A stretch of DNA of 64,000 nt from Rhynchopus euleeides. Lineage: Eukaryota > Euglenozoa > Diplonemea > Diplonemida > Diplonemidae. The notes under the pieces were generated by a model. It was given only the letters and a program-made list of their open reading frames with translations, was not told the DNA's origin and ran no database searches. The stretch lies in the NCBI GenBank assembly GCA_963210315.1, contig OY723259.1, positions 248,001 through 312,000 on the forward strand. The letters run 5' to 3'. The translations under genes and the position numbers were made by a program. How positions within the stretch are numbered: the first letter of the stretch is position 1; each line of letters opens with the position of its first letter. This document shows positions 9,416 through 20,400 of the stretch, piece by piece.

Positions 9416-10939
9416 GGGGGGGTCATAAGCCCGTACAAAACCACATTTTTCAACATACCATCAGAACCGCCCTAATACCTGATCTGACCCGAAAATCCGA
9501 CCCATACCCCCCCGGAAACCGTCTGGAGCCCACTTGTGACACCTGATGCGCACTTTTGTGATGATTTTTTGGGGTCCTAAAAAATGTACCTCAGTTTCGT
9601 ACCTTGCCTTTGTACCTGAACCACTCCCGACCGCAGTATTTCGTTCTTTGCAAGGAAAGGGTATCACTACGCTCACCCAGCACGCCGAGCAACACATGCC
9701 GTGTGCCTAGGGCCTCGCAGAGGTGTCAGATGCTGCTGCAGAGGGGTACCTTGCTCGAAAGACGCTCGCCAAACGGGAGATGTGCGGGGTCCCGGCAGAG
9801 AGCGTTGTGGCAGACCTGCGTCAGAAGAAAACGGCACACGACATCCGTGAGGCGACATTATTTCGGGCGCTCCGTCGGGCTGGGTACATAGGAGAGCGAG
9901 TGGGACGTGGTGACGACAGATATATGCAGTGGTGCATCAACTGCACGCACGTGCGAAAAGCGGCGTTCCTTGCTGGCCAAGAAAGATGTCACCTGCACTC
10001 CTACTCCTCCCACTCCTCCTGCTCCTACCCCTACACCAACTGATGTGGGCAGTGAGTGATGGCAGCTCCAGAGCAGCAGATGATCTAGGAAGCGATGAGC
10101 GGGTCAGCCGGGCAGACTACCCCAGTCCGTACCGGAAGTACGAAGCGTTGCGGGCCCGCCACCACCGCCTCCAGGAGAGGACCCGAGGATTAAGAGTAGG
10201 GTTGTACAACGCCAGGGGAGAGTATTCCCCTGGCGTTGAGACATCCCTGACGATCTTGCGGTCGCACTGTGGGGGTTGAGTCGGCAGGCAGATGCCTATC
10301 CAATGACTTTGTTGAGTCCTCACATGGTACACTCTCATGCGTGCTGTTGAGACTGCGTGGTGTGCATATCCTGCGGGGGGCGCAAATTACACAGCACAAA
10401 CATAATCATTTCGACTCTCAGGTCGTCCAATATCCCAATCGTGCCTTCACAGGCTGAGATCGACGAAGCAAAGACACATCTGCAACGCTGCCTAATGCCG
10501 ATGCAGCCTCGCAGGCGTACGAAGTACTCACAATGACCCATCTGCGATCGAAGTACTACACCCAGAAGGTGGCTGAACTCATTCAGCTGGCGCAACAACA
10601 CAACATTCCCACTAATCAGGTACAAGAAAGACCTTGCCGAGGCACTGGGGAGGCAACATCGTGCCACCTGAGCCGGAACCACCGCAGAAAAGGCAAAGAA
10701 CGAAATATTGCGGTCGGGAGTGGTTCAGGTACAAAGGCAAGGTACGAAACTGAGGTACATTTTTTAGGACCCCAAAAAATCATCACAAAAGTGCGCATCA
10801 GGTGTCACAAGTGGGCTCCAGACGGTTTCCGGGGGGGTATGGGTCGGATTTTCGGGTCAGATCAGGTATTAGGGCGGTTCTGATGGTATGTTGAAATTTT
10901 TGGTATTTGTACGTTTTTAGGGGGGCTTATGACCCCCCC
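9416..10939. mobile_element. TA-flanked transposon with terminal inverted repeats of about 240 bp
   Basis: The ends read GGGGGGGTCATAAGCC and are bounded by TA on both sides (9414-9415, 10940-10941). The inverted repeats run about 9416-9660 and 10690-10939 and are nearly identical. The related flank of gene 3 at about 36340-36385 lacks the element. The 1-kb interior has only short frames, for example 9723-10043 and 10533 onward, and neither is recognisable. It is probably a non-autonomous mariner-like or foldback element. Confidence 0.75.
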
Positions 10940-10941
10940 TA

Positions 10942-11860
10942 GGGGGGGGGGTTGGTGGGGAGGGAGTCGGGGTGTGTGAGGGCTGTTTGTGTCGTCCGCT
11001 AATATTATGAACTGCTGACACACTTCGGGAATCTGCCACTTTGCTTGCATTGACACGCATCCACGGGTAAACTTCGGCAACCTTTTGAGCGCGATCATTT
11101 GTCTGATACATGATCGAGGGGAGGGAAAGGGGTGGGGAAACGCGCTCAAAAAACGCCTGTGTCTGCACCGGTTTAGCGAAATGCGCACAAAAGACATCAC
11201 CGCCTCTCCAATATTTTTTTTGCGCTGCCAGTCTCTCTCATACTTTGGTTGAGTCCTGACAAAGCGACGTCTCTTCTCCTCCCCCTCCCCCCCCCACCCT
11301 CCACCCGCGCTGTGTCTACAAAACAACAAAGATGCCACTCTTCTACAACTTCTTCAGAGAGAAGATTTTTTACTCTGCTGCCCTCTCAACGCTATTCCGG
11401 CAGCGAGCACACACAACGCACCACAACGGGCAGGTCTCAAAAACGAGGAAGGGAAGGGGGGGGAGGGGTTGGCGCAAAACACACAAGGCAGGAGGCCTGG
11501 CAGAAAAAGCTATGTGTGTGCCTTTGCTTCTGTGCCAAATCGTGTCAGTTCGGCACAACCTGTTGTGAGGCAGCTCACTTCTCTGCACTTCTGAGCGAAG
11601 CCCCCGAATGAGTCTGGGGGCCTTGGATCAGAAGTGCAGAAGAGTAAGCCGCCTCACAAAACAGGGGAGGTCGGGGGGGGGGGGGGGACGGGGGCAAAAC
11701 TGACACAGTTTGACACAGAGCAAAAGGACCGTATGACACCCCGGCACAACCAAGGGCCGATGCGAGTGGGGAGGGACGGGGAGGGGGGGGGGGTATATTT
11801 ATGGGGTGCTGTTGTGTGTGTGTGTGTGGAAATCTGGCGGAATATAATATGATGATTCAA
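10942..11860. other. Upstream segment duplicated at 36385-37260
   Basis: Non-coding with poly-G/poly-C tracts. It is closely similar to 36385-37260 upstream of gene 3, so the 5' regions of genes 1 and 3 were duplicated with their genes. Confidence 0.7.
11521..11730. repeat. Foldback (long hairpin) element, copy 1
   Basis: Nested inverted repeats. An inner stem lies at 11559-11665 (CTCTGCACTTCTGA pairing with TCAGAAGTGCAGAAGAG, around a smaller GCCCCC/GGGGGC hairpin). An outer arm around CTGTG.CAAA..GTGTCAGTT is mirrored at about 11697-11726. A second copy lies at 36957-37165. Confidence 0.7.
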
Positions 11861-12392
11861 AATGCCGACACCAATCGTACCTTTTCTACTTTATAGTAGA
11901 AACACCTCCTGCCTCCCCCCCCCCCCCGAAGCATGAAAGGCCCGAGCCTCATCTCGCTGAATGCACACTTTTTTCTCAGGGCCGGGTGCTGAGAACCCTG
12001 TGAGGTGGCACTTTTGCGAGGTGTGAATCATCTGGAGGATTCGGTCGTACGATTCTTTGCGACTTCCCGCAATAGCATGCCGGCATGTTGTGAATCAGAT
12101 TGTGTGACAGGGGGGAGAGAGTGTGGTCAATCAAAAGTGCCCAAGCCATTTCCACCCAATTTCGGTGTCTGGACTGAAAGCGGTTTTCGACACAGAGCAG
12201 GCGAAAGATAGTCGCCCCCCCGCTGCCTGCTTGGTACAGACAGCCATCGAAAACTAAGCCCAATCGGCGACACGCGAACCGAGGGGGAGGGCTTGATGGA
12301 GCCGGGCAGGGGTGGGGAGGAACAGCTGGAAATCAAGACGCGAGAAATAAGATGAGAATTTATATACCAACCAAAAAAGGGAGGAAGATGTA
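11861..12392. other. Intergenic stretch between the gene 1 5' flank and the gene 2 3' flank
   Basis: I see no gene. From about 12255 to 12392 it matches 1095-1237. About 11990-12065 is a diverged relative of the repeat at 12393-12599 (CCTGTGARGTGGCA...TCGTACGATT). Confidence 0.5.
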
Positions 12393-12599
12393 CCGAAAAC
12401 CGTACTCCTTTCGCTTTATTGGACCAGCACCTGTGGGGAACAGATCCGGACTACTATTTGTTGAGCGCACACTTGCTGTGTCTCAAGGCTGTGTTGAGGC
12501 CCTGTGAAGTGGCACAAGGTGCTAATCCGAAGGCTTCAGTCGTACGATTCCCTTCGTTACTTCGTTACTTCGCGACTTCGCTACGCTTCGTCGCTCGTA
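12393..12599 (+). repeat. Dispersed repeat family B, interrupted by a transposon
   Basis: About 215 bp running from TACTCCTTTCGCTTTATT to CTTCGTCGCTCGTAACTGG. Other copies lie at 16966-17182 and 42546-42769, with a 3' part at 24928-25014. This copy is broken at CGCTCGTA by the element starting at 12600. No coding frame or polymerase III boxes were identified. Confidence 0.75.
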
Positions 12600-12892
12600 C
12601 ACGGTGGACTCCAGCGGCCCTAGCGGGAGTCTGGGAGCGGGAGTCTGAGCGGGTGTCAAAGACTCCCGCTAGGGGGAGTCTGACTCCCCCTAGCGGGAGT
12701 CTTTTCACCTATTTTCATCCATTTTTCCCATGATATAGTTACAGTCTACTGGCGTGGGGGGTAAAATCATGGTGGAAGAGGGATGGGGAGGGGCTTGTTT
12801 TGCTTCTGTCAGTTTCCCCGGACTCTGGACTACCTACCTATCCTCCTGGTAGCGGCTACACCTGCGGAGGTGAGCGGTTAGAATTTGAGGTG

Positions 12893-13759
12893 TCAAAGTG
12901 CGGCCATCGCCTGTCGTAGTTGTGTTACACCTTGGGCAAGACAAGCCATCCTGCAGGCCTCATCTTCTTCGTCAGAACTGTCATCCCCCTCCTGCTGTGC
13001 GCGTTGGTCAAGCGTGCTCAAAGTCGCCTCGGATGACACGAATGGTGTGAAAGTCGCCCCCAGCGGGATTGGCATTTTGCACAAGCAGAGCGATAATTTG
13101 CGGTGTCCTTCGGGGAACCGGAACAGGAAGTAGGGCGCGCTGATGCGTTCAACGAAGTCCTGTGTGTTGCAGTGCACAAACCCCTTCTGCAGCTGTGTCA
13201 ACTGTGTGCAAAGAACATACACAGCCAATCTATGAGCGTGTCGGGTGTGCAGACACGGACACAGGATGACTTCTCTATACCCGAGGATCCCGTCCTGCGA
13301 CAGGTGCGCAACCTTCCAAGGCATGCCCGATGCGCGCCGCTTCTCTTCTGCCATCGCAAGATCTCTCTCGTAAGTTGCGGAGCTGGCGATTGTAACGGCA
13401 TCTTTCTTGCGATGTCCGTTCTCTGCTTCTTCAAATTCGTCGTTGTTCTGCAGAGGCACTGCATCTTCTGGAGCCCACCAATGATGGAGACTGTGTACGT
13501 AGGCATTGCGCGTTGATCCCTTTTCGGCATGCTCCATCAACCAGTGAAATATATGCCCTGAGATCCGAGCACGCAAGAAGGGAATCCGGGCTGACTCATC
13601 CTTGCATCCCCAGAAGCGCCAGGGGATGTCTGCATACCGGAAATGCATGAGGTCTGCAAGGGAGACAAAGAGGTAGCGGAACAAGCCCTTGTAGGTGTGT
13701 CCTGTGACAGGCAAGCACGACCTTCCGGAACTGAGCACCTGTCCCATGCTGCGACACAT
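12893..13759 (-). CDS. Putative transposase, C-terminal block, 288 aa
   Basis: Second copy of the protein at 1-774, here with its preceding residues. It carries His/Trp/Cys-rich motifs and a C-terminal acidic cluster. Directly upstream of its first Met is an in-frame TGA. The same frame continues upstream to about 13805, where the hAT MITE is inserted, and resumes in the block at 14438-14698 once the MITE and one target duplication are ignored. The original protein was therefore longer (roughly 390 residues or more), and this copy is broken by the insertion plus one stop. No catalytic triad could be assigned. Confidence 0.55.
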   Translation of the reverse strand: MCRSMGQVLSSGRSCLPVTGHTYKGLFRYLFVSLADLMHFRYADIPWRFWGCKDESARIPFLRARISGHIFHWLMEHAEKGSTRNAYVHSLHHWWAPEDAVPLQNNDEFEEAENGHRKKDAVTIASSATYERDLAMAEEKRRASGMPWKVAHLSQDGILGYREVILCPCLHTRHAHRLAVYVLCTQLTQLQKGFVHCNTQDFVERISAPYFLFRFPEGHRKLSLCLCKMPIPLGATFTPFVSSEATLSTLDQRAQQEGDDSSDEEDEACRMACLAQGVTQLRQAMAAL

Positions 13760-13813
13760 TCAGTGCAAGGTTTGTACAGGTCTTGTCGAATATTTTTTTG
13801 TTGTCTCATCCAG

Positions 13814-14474
13814 CAGGGGTGGAGCTTGAAATATGGGGTTGCGGGCTGGATCGGGTCAGATCGGGTCAGCCAATTTTTTCTTATGGGTTCCCCCCCGGTT
13901 CGTCTCAGAGATCAGTGCTCGGGCCCAGCCTCCCGCGAGGTACCGGAACCGATATGCAGCCCCGGGCGCGCAAGGACTTGGTTACAAGACAAACACATGC
14001 CGTAGGGGGGGTCTGGGAGGCGGAGCTCCCAGCCGCCGGAGGCCACGGTAGTGAACATCTGTGACTTGCGGGCATACGGATTCTGTGTGAGTTGGCTGCG
14101 TCCTCCTGAGGATACTGAGATTCCCTGATGTAAAGGGCTTGGGTACAAGACAGGCACATGCCACAGGGGGGTCTGGGGGGCGGAGCCCCCCAGCCACCGG
14201 AGGCCACGGTAGTAAACGTCTGTTGCACGGTACGGGTTGGGCAGCTTCATTTGTCCTCTATTGTGACTGTTTGAGGCCTGTGCTCATGTCGCTGGGGTCA
14301 CTTTGCTCACGAAACGCCTCCTGGTCACCTTGAGGCCCCAAGGCGAGGAGCCAACTTTTCCGGTTTCCCGAAAATCTATATTTTTTTTTCTTTTTACCCC
14401 TGACCTGATTTTTTGTGAGGGCCTGCAGAAAATCAGGTCAGCTGACCCGAAAAAACCCCCAAGCTCCACCCCTG
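13814..14474. mobile_element. hAT-type MITE, copy 1 (661 bp), 8-bp target duplication
   Basis: Terminal inverted repeats CAGGGGTGGAGCTTG with a perfect duplication TCATCCAG (13806-13813 and 14475-14482). CAGGG-type ends with an 8-bp duplication are typical of hAT elements. The interior has two copies of a GC-rich block containing GGCCTCCGGCGGCTGGG/ACTACCGTGG and no coding frame. It lies inside the putative transposase frame of the host element. Confidence 0.9.
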
Positions 14475-14698
14475 TCATCCAGTACCCTGATCAGCCGCAT
14501 GGCGAGCCCCTTGCAGTCATGGAGTGCTGGGGTGACGTAGCGGGCATTGGGAAGCACACCTGCCAAGAGGGAGGGGTAGCCAGCCTCTTTCATCTCAGAG
14601 AGAGTCAGGTGCGGGTATCGATGCACCTGTTGATACCAGCGTTCTTCTGGGATGTCGCACAGTGAGCATCGGTGCCCTCGCCCCCCGCATCGCCTCAT
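14438..14698 (-). pseudogene. Putative transposase, upstream block cut by the hAT MITE
   Basis: The visible frame has a CxxC-like pair (RCSLC), a PEERW segment and the stretch ALHDCKGLAMRLIRVL. That stretch resembles the (L)H..KG...LI pattern seen in several DNA-transposase cores. The last 13 codons are MITE sequence. Ignoring the MITE and one 8-bp duplication, the frame runs on into the block ending at 12893 with a single TGA. This reads as a once-continuous gene inactivated by insertion. Identity as a transposase is inference from its position between inverted repeats. Confidence 0.5.
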
Positions 14699-14963
14699 TG
14701 TTGCCCACTGCTGATCTATACTCCCGCTAGCGGGAGTTGGACTCCCCCTAGTTGAGACTCCCGAAAAGGGTTAAACCCGGTAGTGGTACCCTACCCCCGC
14801 TGGAGTCCACCGTGCAAGGCCGGATCAGCCCACGGGTGGGTTTGAGGAAGAAATCTGGGGGGGCAAATTTTGCTGCGACTTCCGGTTTCACCCGGCCGAA
14901 CTCCAGCATCTATCCAGACCCACGGTGCCAAGCCGTTCGCCCGTGTCGCGATCATTCGCGGCT

Positions 14964-15344
14964 TCAGGCTGCCCCCGACGACACGTTTGTATCCTGCACC
15001 TTGCCATACTTCGCCTCCACCTTGTATATGACGGAGAGCGCCCTCCTTCCGCATCGTTGCGACTTCCCTGACAGCGAACTTATCCATGTCAGGGAAGACA
15101 TGGCGATGATTGCGTTGGCCACCTGGGTGCTGTGCTGGTGGAGCTCCTTGCTCAACACCGTTGCTAGGAGCCTTCTAATGGATCCCAGTGTCAGCACACT
15201 GCCCCCTTTTTTAACAGGGAAGGCCGTGCAAAAATCATGCACAATGTTCGTCGCCTCCGCAGCCTCGGGACTCTCTGCGCTCTTCTTCTTCTTAATCGAC
15301 TTTGCCGCCGGCTTCGCTGCCGGCTTCGTTGTCGTCTTCCCCAT
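14964..15344 (-). CDS. Small Lys/Ala-rich protein with histone-fold-like segment, 126 aa
   Basis: The N-terminus is a basic tail (KTTTKPAAKPAAKSIKKKK), as in histones or histone-like proteins. Residues about 50-80, GSIRRLLATVLSKELHQHSTQ..., can be aligned by eye with the H2B C-terminal pattern REIQTAVRLxLPGELAKHA. The C-terminal third does not fit, and another frame opens there (14791-15087), so there may be an intron or frameshift near 15080. It lies between two direct copies of the transposon end (about 14713-14814 and 15535-15617), so it travels with the mobile element. A nuclear DNA-binding role is plausible but unproven; chance similarity is possible. Confidence 0.4.
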   Translation of the reverse strand: MGKTTTKPAAKPAAKSIKKKKSAESPEAAEATNIVHDFCTAFPVKKGGSVLTLGSIRRLLATVLSKELHQHSTQVANAIIAMSSLTWISSLSGKSQRCGRRALSVIYKVEAKYGKVQDTNVSSGAA

Positions 15345-15619
15345 TTTTGTGAATCAGGTCTGCGAGCTGGGATGGGTGGAAACGTCCGTTTCGTTTGGTG
15401 TGGCTGTACTTCAGTGACGAGTGCCACATTGCATAGGTATCATGGGAAAAATGAGTGAAAATAGGTGAAAAGACTCCCGCTAGGGGGAGTCAGACTCCCC
15501 CTAGCGGGAGTATAGACTCCCGCTAGCGGGAGTCTATACTCCCGCTAGCGGGAGTTGGACTCCCCCTAGTTGAGACTCCCGAAAAGGGTTACCCTACCCC
15601 CGCTGGAGTCCACCGTGTA

Positions 15620-16606
15620 ACTAGTGGGGGTATGGAAAAGTCGGTGAAAAAAAATGAGAAAAAATGAGAAAAAAATCGGCCGAAATTTGCTGTTTTTCGC
15701 TTAAAAAAGAGTGTGGGGAGTTGGGTCCAGTTTAGCAAAGTGAGCTTATTTTTCGAAAATTGAAAAATTGGGGACACCAAAAGTCCCCAAACAAGTCTTC
15801 GACTTGGCGCGCAGAGTGATTTCTTTTTGGTGAAAAAATGCCCCAAAAATTGTCGGGTCAAAAGTTGCTGTTGAAGACGGTGCAAGATCTCTGCAGGCTG
15901 GGTGGGCGCTACGCTGACGGACAACGACAAGCCGGAGGCTGCGACTGTGAAGAATCCAAAGAACGGCCCGGGTCCTCCTCGAGATGGCGGTGCTGGCCCC
16001 TGTTCCCACCGGTGTGACACGGGGCATTCCGGGACGCGATAGCGCTGCTGCACGGATGCCAACGAGGAGGGCCACTCCGAACCCTGAACACCCCGCCAGA
16101 CCTGCTTGTTACATCACAAGGCGGGGGGCGTGGGGGGCGGAGCCCCCCACATGGGGGGTCCGGGGGGCGAAGCCCCCCGGAAAATTTTTTTTTCGGCCAA
16201 AATTCTTTTTTTTTCGACATGTCGAAAATCCGGCCACCCTGGGGCAGCAGCCTGGACTGGTGGCCACCCCAACCAAAAAAAATCGAAAAAAAATCCGAAA
16301 AATATCGGTGTGGCACCCCAGAGGGCCCGATTTTCGGTTTAGTCGGCCGAAAAAAAAAATTTTTTTTTCGGCCAAATTTTTTTTTTCGACATGTCGAAAA
16401 ATCGGTAATTCAGTACCCCGGGGGGGTATGGAATCTGGGAACCTCGACCTGGCGACTACGGGTGACTACGCGCGACTACGACACAATGCGATTTTTTGCG
16501 AAAAAATCGATTTTTTTCGAAAATCTTACTCTCTTTTCCCCAGCCGAAAAACCGCGCGTAAATCGCCTAAAAGTGACTAAGAATGACTAAATTTCCATAC
16601 CCCCAG
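15620..16606. mobile_element. TA-flanked element with CTGGGGGTATGGAAA-like ends
   Basis: The left end is CTAGTGGGGGTATGGAAA and the right end TTTCCATACCCCCAG, with TA at both borders. The interior is rich in A/T runs, GGGGGGCGAAGCCCCCC-type palindromes and CGACATGTCG. No gene is seen. It abuts the preceding transposon, so insertions are stacked in the 3' flank of gene 2. Confidence 0.6.
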
Positions 16607-16608
16607 TA

Positions 16609-17469
16609 AAAATGAATTAAAAAAAACAAATTCTGCTGCTGCCTGATCTCAAGAGGTTTTGTGGTGACACGCACACAACCTCTCGGCCTGCAGCGGCTTG
16701 TGTGGCTCTGCTAAATCACAACCCAGCAGTTGCTTTTGTGTTCAATTTCCAAAGTCAGTGGGGGCAGGGCAATCGCTAGCGGTGATGACGAGCGTGTTTT
16801 GATGCAGTTCACCATTCGTTGATGATATCAACACCAAAGATTGCCGCAAAACTGCCGGACACAGCGAAGGCCACCACAAGAAAAACCGTAACAGCAAGGC
16901 GATGTGGAAGTCACAAACAAACAAACAAAACATGAAGCAAAGGAAAACAAGGGCAATGATCAAAAATCGTACTCCTTTCGCTTTATTATAGACACCCTGT
17001 CCAGCAACTGTGGGAGAACAGTTCCGGACTACTTTTTTGTTGAAAAGAGCGCACGTTTGCTGTCTCAAGGCTGTGGTAAGGCCCTGTGAAGTGGCATGAA
17101 AGTGCTAATCCTAAAGCGTCAGTCGTACGATTTCCTTCGTTACTTCGCGACTTCGCTACGCTTCGTCGCTCGTAACTGGTAAAAACAGAAAAATACGGGC
17201 AAATACAGGGGCGGGTTTGCTGCAAATTCAACCCGTCAGTTGCCGAAAGGCTGGGGTCAAGATGATGATGGGAAAAAGAGATGGGGTTTCTGAGAATGGA
17301 GATTCTTGAATTCTTGTTATAAAAGAGCGACCACAGCCCCCCACTCCGGGGGATGCAAGCGTCACTTTCCTGCCTGGAAAAACGAGTACGTTGAGCGGGG
17401 AAGGGATCTGTGTGTTTCAGGTTGGCAGGAAGAGGTGCGGGGGTAGAGTCGAATGAGGACTTGTTCTCC
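16609..17469. other. 3' flank of gene 2 with repeat family B copy (16966-17182)
   Basis: 16620-16935 matches 1255-1552 next to gene 1 and contains the unoccupied target of the 1995-bp element at about 16911-16935. A complete repeat family B copy follows, then a region related to 3640-3998. Confidence 0.7.
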
Positions 17470-20400
17470 CTAGATGGAGACCGGGTGGTGGAGCTGCGCA
17501 AAGGAGGGGGCCGCGCCTTCCTGCGAACCGTAAGCGGACCCCTGGTTCGAGTAGTTGGTCAGCTGCTGCTGGGGTTCGGCACCCTCGAGACGCATGAAGT
17601 CCTCCAAGTCCTGCAGCTTCACCGTGTCGTTCTTGCGCATCATCATCCGCGCAATGCCACCGAACACACCACACAGGATAATAATTCCAGCAGCGATGAT
17701 AAGAATGAGCCACCAAGGGAAGCCGCTGTCGTCGTCATCAACAGAAGCAGCGTTGAGCGGTGCGGCAGTGTTCCACCCGTAGCCGAGGGGCGTCGAGGTC
17801 TGCGACAGCCCGCGAGGTGTGGCCGTGTCAGGCACAGTGGTGTCTTTCTCAGAGGTCTCCGGTGCATCCGTGGAGGGCACGTCGGTGTGGCCCGAGGGCA
17901 GCGGTGTGGGTGCCGTCGTGTCGGGTGCAGCTGTGGCAGGTGCGTCAGTTGCAGGTGCAGGTGTGGCAGGCGCCTGCGTTGCGGGTGCGTGGGTCTTGCC
18001 AGCAGGCAGAGGTGTGGGTGCCACTGTGTCAGGTGCAGGTGTGGCAGGCGCAGGCGTCATCGGCGCAGGGGTGGAGGGGGAAGGAGTCGCAGGCGCAGGT
18101 GTGTCAGGTGCATGCGTCTTGCCAGCAGGCAGCGGTGTGGGTGCCAGCGTGTCAGGGGCAGGTGTCGCTGGTGCGTCCGTCATGGGAGCAGTGGTGGCGG
18201 GTGCCGGCGTGGCCGGCGCGACAGTAACAGGTGCATCAGTTGCAGGTGCAGGTGTTGCAGGTGCATCAGTCGCAGGTGCAGATGTGTCCGGAGCAGCTGT
18301 ATCAGGGGCAACTGTCTTCCCGATCGGCAGAGCTGTGGGTGCCGGCGTGTCAGGTGCAGGTGTGGCAGGTGCGTCCGTCATGGGAGCAGTGGTGGCGGGT
18401 GCCGGCGTGGCCGGCGCGACAGTAACAGGTGCATCAGTTGCAGGTGCAGGGGTGACAGGTGCGCCAGTCGCAGGCGCAGGTGTGGCAGGTGCGTGTGACT
18501 TTCCAACAGGCAGGGGTGTGGGTGCCAGTGTGTCAGGTGCAGGTGTCGCAGGTGCATCAGTCGCAGGTGCAGATGTGTCCGGAGCAGCTGTATCAGGGGC
18601 AACTGTCTTGCCGATCGGCAGAGCTGTGGGTGCCAGCGTGTCAGGTGCAGGTGTGGCAGGTGCAGCAGTCACGGGAGAAACCGTAACTGGCGCAGGTGTG
18701 CTCGGAGCAGGCGTTGCGGGGGCAGGTGTGTCCGGCGAAGGTGTGGCGGGGGCCTCGGTCTTGCCCACGGGCAGGGGTGTGGGTGCCAGCGTGTCAGGGG
18801 CAGGTGTCGCAGGGGCGTCCGTCATGGGAGCAGTGGTGACGGGTGCCGGCGTGGCCGGCGCGACAGTAACGGGTGCATCAGTCGCAGGTGCAGGTGTGGC
18901 GGGTGCCTCGGTCTTGCCCACGGGCAGGGGTGTGGGTGCCAGCGTGTTCGGGGCAGGTGTCGCAGGTGCGTCAGTAGCAGGTGCAGGTGTCGGGGGTGCA
19001 GCAGTCACGGGAGAAACCGTAACTGGCGCAGGTGTGCTCGGAGCAGGCGTCGCGGGGGCAGGTGTGGCGGGTGCCTCGGTCTTGCCCACGGGTAGGGGTG
19101 TGGGTGCCAACGTGTTCGGGGCAGGTGTCGCAGGTGCAGGCGTCGCCGGCGCGGGAGTGCCAGGTACAGGAGTAGAGGGAGCGGGTGTGCCAGGTACAGG
19201 AGTAGAGGGAGCGGGTGTGCCAGGGGCATCAGTAGCAGGTGCAGGGGTGACCAGGGCAGGGGTAGTAGGTGCGTCGGTCGCAGGTGCATCAGTTCCAGGC
19301 GCCGGTGTTCCCGGTGCGTCAGTCGAAGGTGCATCAGTTGCAGGTGCAGGCGTGTCAGGCGTGTCACTCTTGCACGGGGTGAATGTGTCCTTCAGCAGTG
19401 CCCACTGCTTGTAGCTCTGCGGGTAGTAGCACACCTTGTACGCTGTCCCGCCCTTCAGCTTCGGGAGGGTGCCGGCACCCCACTCCACCGCCTGGTTGTC
19501 CATCAGCATCGACCCTGTCGACGCGGAGCACGCCTCGAGCGACGCGCACTGCGTCTCCGCCTGCGAGCAGTCCGTTGCACTGGACGGCACCAGCGCCACC
19601 TTGTCCGACGTGGCCAGTGCGTCTGAACCAGGGAAGAAGTGCAGCGTCGCCGCGTCCACACCCACCTTCGGGCACTCAGGCTTCACCTCGAACGTCGGGT
19701 CACGGTGGCCGCACGTCAGGTACAGCTCGTCGATGTACGAAGACCTGTCGTTTGTCGAGATCTTGATGTTGACAATGTTGTCGAAGTTGGCAGGCAGTGC
19801 GATCCCCGTCCCGCCAGACACACCCCCAGCCTTGATGCTGAAGGTCTTTGCCGTCCAGTCGATCAGGATCTCCCACTCGATCCACGTGTTCGCGGTGGCC
19901 GGCGTGATAGTCTTCTGCGACGACACCGTGTAGACAATGTTGCCGAACAGCCCCGTGTAGCACTTGATGGAGCCGGACTGGCCGTGGAACTCAACACCGA
20001 ACTGCGCGCTGGTACTGCCGGCCCGTGTGGCGAACGTGATGGTCTTTGCACGGACACCACCAGCAGCCAGCGTCGCAATGTATCCCGCCTTCACCTTGCC
20101 AGACCCCGCACCCTTGAGCATCACCCCCGTGTCGATCGAGATCAGACTGGTGGTGTCTGTGTTCGTGTCGAACGGCTTATTCACGCTGTGGTGGCAGTCA
20201 CCAGGGACCTGGAACTCCACGTCACGTGCAGACCACGTGGGCGTCTGCCCGGACTTGAACATCTGACCCGTCAGGTAGAAGTCGACCAGCTCAGTCGGGT
20301 CCATCTCGTACCCCGGGTACGCCACCAGAGGCCCGATGACGAGCTGCTGGCGGTTCGACGGGTTCACCTTCACAAGCCCCGTGTTCAGCATTGTCGACTT

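Larger units (their letters stand above)
12600..15617 (-). mobile_element. CACGGTGG-ended DNA transposon complex with TA target duplication
   Basis: Terminal inverted repeats CACGGTGGACTCCAGCGG lie at 12600 and end at 15617, with a further internal end at 14814. The left flank is CGCTCG followed by TA and the right flank is TAACTAG. The uninterrupted repeat family B reads CGCTCGTAACTGG, so the target duplication is TA. Palindromic CTCCCGCTAGCGGGAG blocks lie inside each end. Cargo on the minus strand is a putative transposase frame (two blocks separated by a hAT MITE) and a small basic protein. CAC termini with a 2-bp TA duplication recall CMC (Mirage-like) transposons, but I cannot confirm the superfamily. 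Confidence 0.7.
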
